From Dioscorea cayenensis subsp. rotundata (Eukaryota > Streptophyta > Magnoliopsida > Dioscoreales > Dioscoreaceae): a stretch of 64,000 nt of DNA. Position 1 is the stretch's first letter; each line of letters opens with the position of its first letter. Position numbers and translations under genes: made by a program. Below the pieces are notes generated by a model. It searched no databases. It had not been told where the DNA came from and saw nothing but the letters and a program-made list of their open reading frames with translations. Shown in pieces: positions 57,838 through 64,000 of the stretch. The stretch lies in NCBI RefSeq assembly GCF_009730915.1, contig NC_052474.1:20681501-20745500 (forward strand), in the 5' to 3' direction.

Positions 57838-60771
57838 TCATGCTCTAGCTCTCTTGTTGTTACTGCAGGCAGGGCACTTGTACTGCTTAATATGTTCAGC
57901 TCGGGCGGGGGTGATCTTTACACACTTGCCATGGAACCATTTCTCACACATGTCACAGCAGATCCAGAATTCGTCATTTGCATAGTTGTCACCACAGGCC
58001 CCACACAGAGTGTTACCATGCTCCTCGTCATCCTCTTCCTCATCATCCTCTTCTCCACTGTCTTCTTCATCCTTTGGTGGAGGTGCCTTCGAGGGCTTGG
58101 TTTGAGAGTCCTGGTGCTGAGGCTGTTGATGAGGAAGAGAATGGAAATTAGGTCAGGGTGATAAGAAAGAAAAAACATGTTGGATTATGCAAACAGTTGA
58201 TAGTTACCGTCTTTGAGATTGGCTTGTTGCTCTTGCTACTGGGAGTTTTCTCTTTTGATTGCTTCTTCACACTTCCAGTCACAACCTCAAATATGGTGGG
58301 GAGATTGTTGATCATTTGAAAGAGTCGCCTCCTGTGATGGTGTTGCCATAAGGGAAACAAAGAAGTTGTCAATTATCAAAGCCAGCAGAATAAAAAATGT
58401 GATGCATCTGGAATGGAAGAGATGAACAAGGATCTGAATTGATGCATCATGGATCATGGACATACAGAAAAAATAAAGACTAACTTGCACATGAACCAAA
58501 AATTCAAAAGAAACATTATTATTTAGCAAATAACATGCAAATGCACCATTTTGTTTCAGTATTCCCCAAAAAAAAAAAAGATAAACCCATGCCTAAATAT
58601 CAACCCTGTTAGCGACCACAGTAAAATGCAATTATTTTTCAGATACATCTACTAATCAGTAGAATATGACAGTCCATAAAAAATTCAATTTCATGGATCA
58701 TGTAACTAAAATTTTTTGGCAGCTATTCAAATACTTGAGTAAACCAGCGCATCAGGCAAATCAATCATGATACCATAGCAACCAAAGTTTATACTGGTTT
58801 AGCCAATGAACATGAACTTTGAACTGCAGAACCATCACTTTTTATTGTTGTTTGAAAATTCAATAAAGTTATTGAGAAACAAAGGCACAAGAAAACTCCA
58901 AGAAAATGCTCTGCAGGATATAACCACCATTTTTAGAAAGAAATTATACACTGCTCATTAAAAATGTCTTTCAAATATCAGACCATACAAATTCCGGTCA
59001 GCATCAATTCATTTTCTAAATTGATCTAACAGGAAAGACAAAACACAATGGAAGAACTTATTTAAAACAATAATACATAATCATGCTTCACATACCAACA
59101 ATTTCATCTGCAGCTGCTTGTTGAAGCAAGTGTAGGAAAATGGGCCAATAGTGTCATCCATATGGAAACCATTCTTTACTCAGAAAAACTGTAATATTAA
59201 TTCAACAGTTCTTAAGCTAAAAACAGCACATAACTAACTATCCAAACACATATACCATATGGTCACACTCAATCACCAATAATGTCCCTATTCGTAAATT
59301 GGTGAAGCATGACAATGTAAATAACTATTGAACCTCAGTAACAATTTTTAGATAGATGTATGAGCTCAGTTATTTTCAGCATACTTCAGTGCGACAGAGT
59401 CAACAGACTACACGTTTACAAGATGCCCTGATTAAACTTTTAAACCTTGTGTACAAGAAAGAAATTCGTATGCTATAATTAGGTTGAAAATAAAATCTCC
59501 ACGTTGCACTAAAATATTTCACAATGAACATTAATACCTTTATAACTATGTCAAGCATGATTGCTCAATGTATGGTATACCTGTGTTGGAAAAATATCAC
59601 TCAATCAAACATGAAAGTTGTAAACTTATATCATACCAATGCGTATAGTTCCACAATCTGTATTTTAGTAAAAAAGAAGTCCATGGATTATATCTAGCAA
59701 ATTTGAAGCCATAGTATGTCAATCATCAGCAAACACGAATAGAAAGACTGACAATACAAAAAGATCAAGCTACCTGGCATCCTTATCAAATCCAAAACGT
59801 GCTCCAAAATAAAATGCAACAGCCAACAACCACGCATCACTGTGAACTGCAACCAGTGCCAGCCAATCCTTTTCTTCCATCCCATCTCTGGCAAAATTAA
59901 TGCCCAACGCTGGCTCAGGGAGTTCAGGAGGCACTTCTTCCGCAGGCAAAGTAACTTCCCATGTCTCATCAGGCAGTCCATACAAGCATAAATTCTCCTT
60001 TTCTGCAGTAAACCATACCATATAATTAATCACAAAAAAGTATTAACATTGATAACCAACTCAATCAAACATAAATGATAAATCCCATTTTCTTCTAAAA
60101 TTGCGGCAAACAACATACAAAACAATCTCATAACTTCTCTACAATGAAACAGCAAATCTAACATATACCAATTGTAGCATTATGACAATTAAAAATCTAC
60201 TTAACATACTGCAGCTTGCATGGTACTAAAATCAAGTTCCTACAGTCAAAATTTAGAGGAAAAAAAAATTCAGGAATTATGAATCCAGAAAAATTAAAAG
60301 GAGTAGATAAGCAACAAAAACATAAGAATAATAAAACGCTGATGAGCAAAATCACAGTCATACAGAGAGTCAAACCTACATAAAACTAGAAAAAGAAAAC
60401 AATCATAGTCCTTGTAGTCCATCCATCAATCATCCAATAAACAAAAAAAAGAAGGAAAATCAATTCTCAGGCATCCTTTGTATTGAAGACCCAAAACCAC
60501 AAAATCAAAGATTTAAGCTTAGAGAACGAACCAGGATCGCATTGCTTGTAGAACTTCTCCACATCTACAACCACACCAATCAAACAGAACATTAATACCA
60601 GACATCAAAACACAAAACAAAAATGGAAAAATAGATTACCAAAAACCAAAAAGGATTTCGAGAACCGATACCAGTAGTGAGGGCCTTAATCATGCCAGCT
60701 CGTCGGCCCCTAAAATCCCGGAAGACTTCCTCCGCCGTCCGCGGGTTGTACGCCCCCGCTCCGCTCTCCAT
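57838..60771 (-). CDS. AL: Alfin-like PHD-finger protein
   Basis: Five exons on the minus strand: 60771-60672, 60564-60532, 60002-59774, 58331-58208, 58122-57838; 771 nt, 256 residues, frame intact. N-terminal Alfin domain (about 12-140): [100 protein letters not shown], then [20 protein letters not shown] Lys/Ser linker and an acidic run ([11 protein letters not shown]) precede the C4HC3 PHD finger (about 200-250): [50 protein letters not shown]. The aromatic [13 protein letters not shown] set fits H3K4me3 binding shown for plant AL proteins. Nuclear; plant AL proteins link H3K4me3 to Polycomb silencing in seed genes and to salt responses. The promoter/leader just upstream has teloboxes (60900-60940). 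Confidence 0.96.
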
Positions 60772-62517
60772 CTCCGCTTCCTCAATGGATCTCTAATGGC
60801 GGAAAACAGCAAAGATTCACCTCGAATCGAAGGGAAAACAGCGCCTCGAATGGAGGATTAGGAACGAACGCTCGAAAAACTCTCGATTGCCGATGAAAAA
60901 TTAGGGTTCCAAAAGGGAAAATTAGGGTTTTTAGGGTTTTATGTCTCGCCCTTTTTCTCTCTTTACTATTTTTCTCATCTCTGTTCTTTTCCTTTATAAG
61001 TTTTCGCTTTCTCTGGAATTTAGATGCGGTTCTGAATTATTTTACACTGAACCCCCTGAGTTTTTCTTAATTTTGAAATTTTTTTATTTTTTTCAAAAAA
61101 ACAACCCCTGTCATTTCTCATAAAGTTCTATAATCAAAATTTATATATAATTTTGAGTGATTTAAAAATATATATATATATAATTTCTCAAAAAATTAAC
61201 TCCATCTGTATCTATTATTTTATGGACCTGATATTGTAGCATGTTGTTTATTCATTGTTTACCATATCCCAGTGTTGATCACTTGTCAGAAGAGTTATAT
61301 TATCTACCTCTTCATAGTTGAATAACACAAAAAATTTACATTCGTTGATTATAGTTCCTAATATATTATCGTAAATGCATATGGTAAGTTTTCATTATTC
61401 TGTTAGTTTACCAGTAGATTTATAATAGATATAGTTAAGTTTCATAATTATCTTTGTATCTATTTATTCCTATATTATATATTATATATATGGAGAAACA
61501 TCATCTGGGACTTTGACGTCCCCAGATTTAAAAAAGGTTAAGAGAGGAATAAGAGGAGAGAGCCAGGAACAAAGGGTGTGGCAACAGGTGCATCAGTGGC
61601 TGGAGATGGTTTGGTTGGGTTGATATGTTGTCCCTTGTTTATAGGATAAGTTTTCGATGTTCTCGATGTACATCTAGTAGAAATAAATTTGGAAAAGATT
61701 GAGATTGGTTCATTTACTATTATAATCATGATCTATGGTTTAGATTGAATTATTGTGATCCCATTTTTTACTGTACTATTATTCATAAGCATAGTAAACT
61801 ATGCATCTGAATAATTTCAGCCACTGATTTATGATCCAAGATTCCAAGTGTCTATAGTAAACTTGCTTGGAATTTGTATATGTTTATATTCAACCTCTTA
61901 TATTTTATATTTTATATATTATATATTATATATTATATATTATATAATTACCAAAGTCATTATTATGCTGCAGTCAGTGGGGAATTTAAAAAATAAAATA
62001 AATAATAAATAATATTCATCTGATGTCAATATTGCCAGACATATTGGGACATCAGTACTATTAAATAAATTGAACAAAAAACACATAATGATGGATGTTA
62101 GTTGTTAGCAACACTCATTCAAGTCCGTATAAAACATAAAAATTACATTAAAATTTGATAAGATCTATGAAACATTTTTTTTTAATGAATTTTAAAACAT
62201 GTAATAGTTATAACACTTGGATTAAACCTCTTCCGAAGAATATCCACAATATTATATTATTAGAAGGAAAAAAACTCATTATGTTATTTTTTTATTTATT
62301 TATTTATTTATTTATTTTTGAATAAAATTATTTTTATTTATTTATTTTGTGAACACCAAAGTTCACTAGTTTTTTTTATTTACAAAAATTCGAACTCAAA
62401 ATCAACCATGTTAATTAAAATTTTTATTTATTTAATTTAATATTATATTTGTTGTGATCTAATATACATATGATTAATATTTAATAAAAGAGTTTTTATA
62501 CAACTCTTGACATACTT

Positions 62518-62561
<44 letters not shown>

Positions 62562-63497
62562 CTTAATAGTCATAACTCCATAAGATTTTTTGCCAAATAT
62601 CAATGGGTAACTATAACTTTGCCATTACCAATTCAAATATGGATGAGAACAAAAAATAAAATAAAATAAAATAAATGGATGCATTCTGTAACATGTGAAC
62701 TTTTATTAGAACACAATAAACATTAACTTGATCCCAAATAATTGGGACTATTAGTATGTTGTTACTATTATTATTTTACCCATGTTTACCATGAGTTAGG
62801 AGTTCAATTAATATGAGGCAGGTTTTGCAACAGTAACAAAGTTTTTTGGGAATTATGTTCAATAATAAAAAGCTATGTTTTTCCCCAACAAATGCAATAA
62901 TTTTTTTTATCTATAAATTATAAACTACAATTATAACTAATGTCAAAACCACTATTTTCATTATAAAATATAAAATAAAAAGGTTAAATCCAAACTATTA
63001 TTATTTTTAAAAAATAATTTTAAAATTTGAAAGATATATAAATTTCATGACATAAAATATTCTAAATATGAATTTATTCTTAAAATATTTATCTTTTTTT
63101 TTTAAATTACAATATAATTTTCTTTAAAAAAACACACTGTCCATACCCAAAAAAACCTATCATTGATTTTTTTTTTAAAAAAAAATTCACTTGATAAAAT
63201 GACTGAAAATCTTTAAATTAAACATTTAAAAAAAAAGTTTGAAATTTTTTGAGTTTTCAGGGACATGGAAGGAATTAACTTTTTTATTGAGGACTGTTTC
63301 GCAAAAAAAAAAATTCTCGGAAAATGATGAGTAAAAGGCGACGATTTTGCCTCGCAGTTTCATTGTGAATCTTCTCACCAAAGTATACATTCCTCGTTTC
63401 TTTCGTTTTTGCGATCCAAGAACAAGAGAAGACTGCGAGCTTGATTCTCTTGGGCTTCTTTGTTTACCTCGGAGAAGAAGAGAAGAGTAGGAAGGCG
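60772..63497. promoter_or_regulatory. Divergent intergenic region, Alfin-like and CHIP-like genes
   Basis: 2.7 kb between opposite start codons. Next to the Alfin-like gene, TTAGGGTTCC, TTAGGGTTTTTAGGGTTTT (60900-60940) supply two exact telobox motifs. The middle is AT-rich: TATAT/TATTT-type tract 61903-61946, (TTTA)n at 62287-62318, (TA)n at 62526-62558. A short hairpin, ATCTGGGACTTTGACGTCCCCAGAT, lies at about 61503-61527. No gene recognised. Confidence 0.5.
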
Positions 63498-63608
63498 ATG
63501 GCAACGGTGCCGAAGAGCGTCAGAAAGCAGGCTGAGGTGCTACGCAAGGCCGGCAACGCTGCCTTCAAAAAGGAGCGATTTGGTGCGGCTATTGATGCCT
63601 ATACTGAG
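63498..63608 (+). CDS. CHIP: First exon of a TPR protein, probably the CHIP E3 ligase (partial)
   Basis: ATG at 63498 opens 37 codons ending at a GTGAG donor (63609): MATVPKSVRKQAEVLRKAGN then AAFKKERFGAAIDAYTE. This is the first TPR motif; RFGAAIDAYTE matches the opening of plant CHIP (carboxyl terminus of HSC70-interacting protein), a U-box co-chaperone ligase that ubiquitinates chaperone clients in the cytosol. The rest, including the U-box, is outside the window. An upstream in-frame ATG at 63441 would add 19 residues, but the later start better matches the family. Other TPR co-chaperones (HOP-like) are the alternative. Confidence 0.65.
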
Positions 63609-64000
63609 GTGAGAGACCATATATCTGGGCGAAATTTGGGATCTTTGATGTTTGTTGTACTCTCTCTCTCTCTCCCCTTCCTTTTTTTTGAAAAATTCCC
63701 CCATTTTTTTGGGTGATTTGATCTTTGTGGCATGTTTTCTTGTGGTTTTCTGGTCCGCATATAATCGATTTTATGGCCAATTTTGGTTCTTTGTTGCGAA
63801 TTTTGTTCAATTAGGTTTGTTCTTGATCCATTCTCTGTTCAAACCTTGTTTTTTATTTTTTATCTTTTAAATGATTAACATGGATTGCGTCTTTTAGTTC
63901 TCAGTTTCCTGTTTTTTATTGTCATTTTTCTGATTCTCGCTAATTCTTCTGATTTTTGTTTGTTCCTCGTCCTTATTTTTGGTTCAAAATTTAATCTTTT
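63609..64000 (+). other. Intron 1 of the CHIP-like gene (continues past window)
   Basis: T-rich intron sequence after the GTGAGAG donor, with a (CT)n run at 63660-63675. No exon recognised before the window ends. Confidence 0.6.

Noticed and set aside
1-64000. CRISPR arrays, bacterial defence systems, tRNA or rRNA genes
   Set aside because: Repeats present are tandem satellites, foldbacks or microsatellites; no regularly spaced identical repeats and no tRNA cloverleaf or rRNA sequence was recognised by eye.
1-64000. LTR retrotransposons or other virus-like elements
   Set aside because: I saw no reverse transcriptase, integrase, gag or long terminal repeats on either strand.

Overview
The window is flowering-plant nuclear DNA: AT-rich, with spliced genes (GT/AG introns, many (TA)n microsatellites) and plant-only families (AGL11-type MADS box, DYW pentatricopeptide proteins, ZF-HD homeobox, Alfin-like PHD, class III peroxidase). 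The class D MADS protein and general style look monocot-like, but I cannot name the species.

Layout. 1-6.7 kb is transposon land: a decayed Mutator-like element (MULE) with a Ulp1-like protease region (+) converging on a MuDR-type transposase (-), then a second, internally deleted copy. A small hAT-type MITE lies at 7.0-7.5 kb. 9.4-14.1 kb is an AGL11/SEEDSTICK-lineage MADS gene with two unusual non-coding repeat arrays, one in the apparent leader intron and one in intron 1 (nine telobox motifs). A DYW-class PPR gene (-, 14.7-16.4 kb) converges on it. 16.4-20.4 kb is AT-rich and holds two adjacent foldback elements. Then come a STAR/KH RNA-binding gene (+, 20.7-23.1), a class III peroxidase (+, 26.3-27.8), a fructokinase (+, 29.4-32.2) converging on a zinc-finger homeodomain gene (-, 32.7-33.7), and a long gene-poor stretch to 41.5 kb. 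A 16- or 17-exon SART3/Prp24-like splicing factor (-, 41.5-54.1) stands back to back with a second DYW PPR gene (+, 55.1-57.2), which converges on an Alfin-like PHD gene (-, 57.8-60.8). The first exon of a CHIP-like TPR gene (+) starts at 63.5 kb and runs off the window.

The genes do not form a pathway; they are independent plant loci (ovule identity, organelle RNA editing, RNA binding, cell wall/peroxide chemistry, hexose phosphorylation, transcription, U4/U6 recycling, chromatin reading, protein quality control).

The main cross-cutting observation is that five otherwise well preserved genes (both PPRs, peroxidase, fructokinase, SART3-like) each carry one or two single-base indels, with conserved protein on both sides and intron phases that only fit if the base is discounted. 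That pattern suits residual assembly error better than five independent gene deaths. The best biological leads are the telobox array in the MADS intron, the leader-intron repeat array, an intron-containing ZF-HD gene with a tandem acceptor, and a 164-bp GC-rich insertion whose empty site is preserved in a neighbouring tandem copy.
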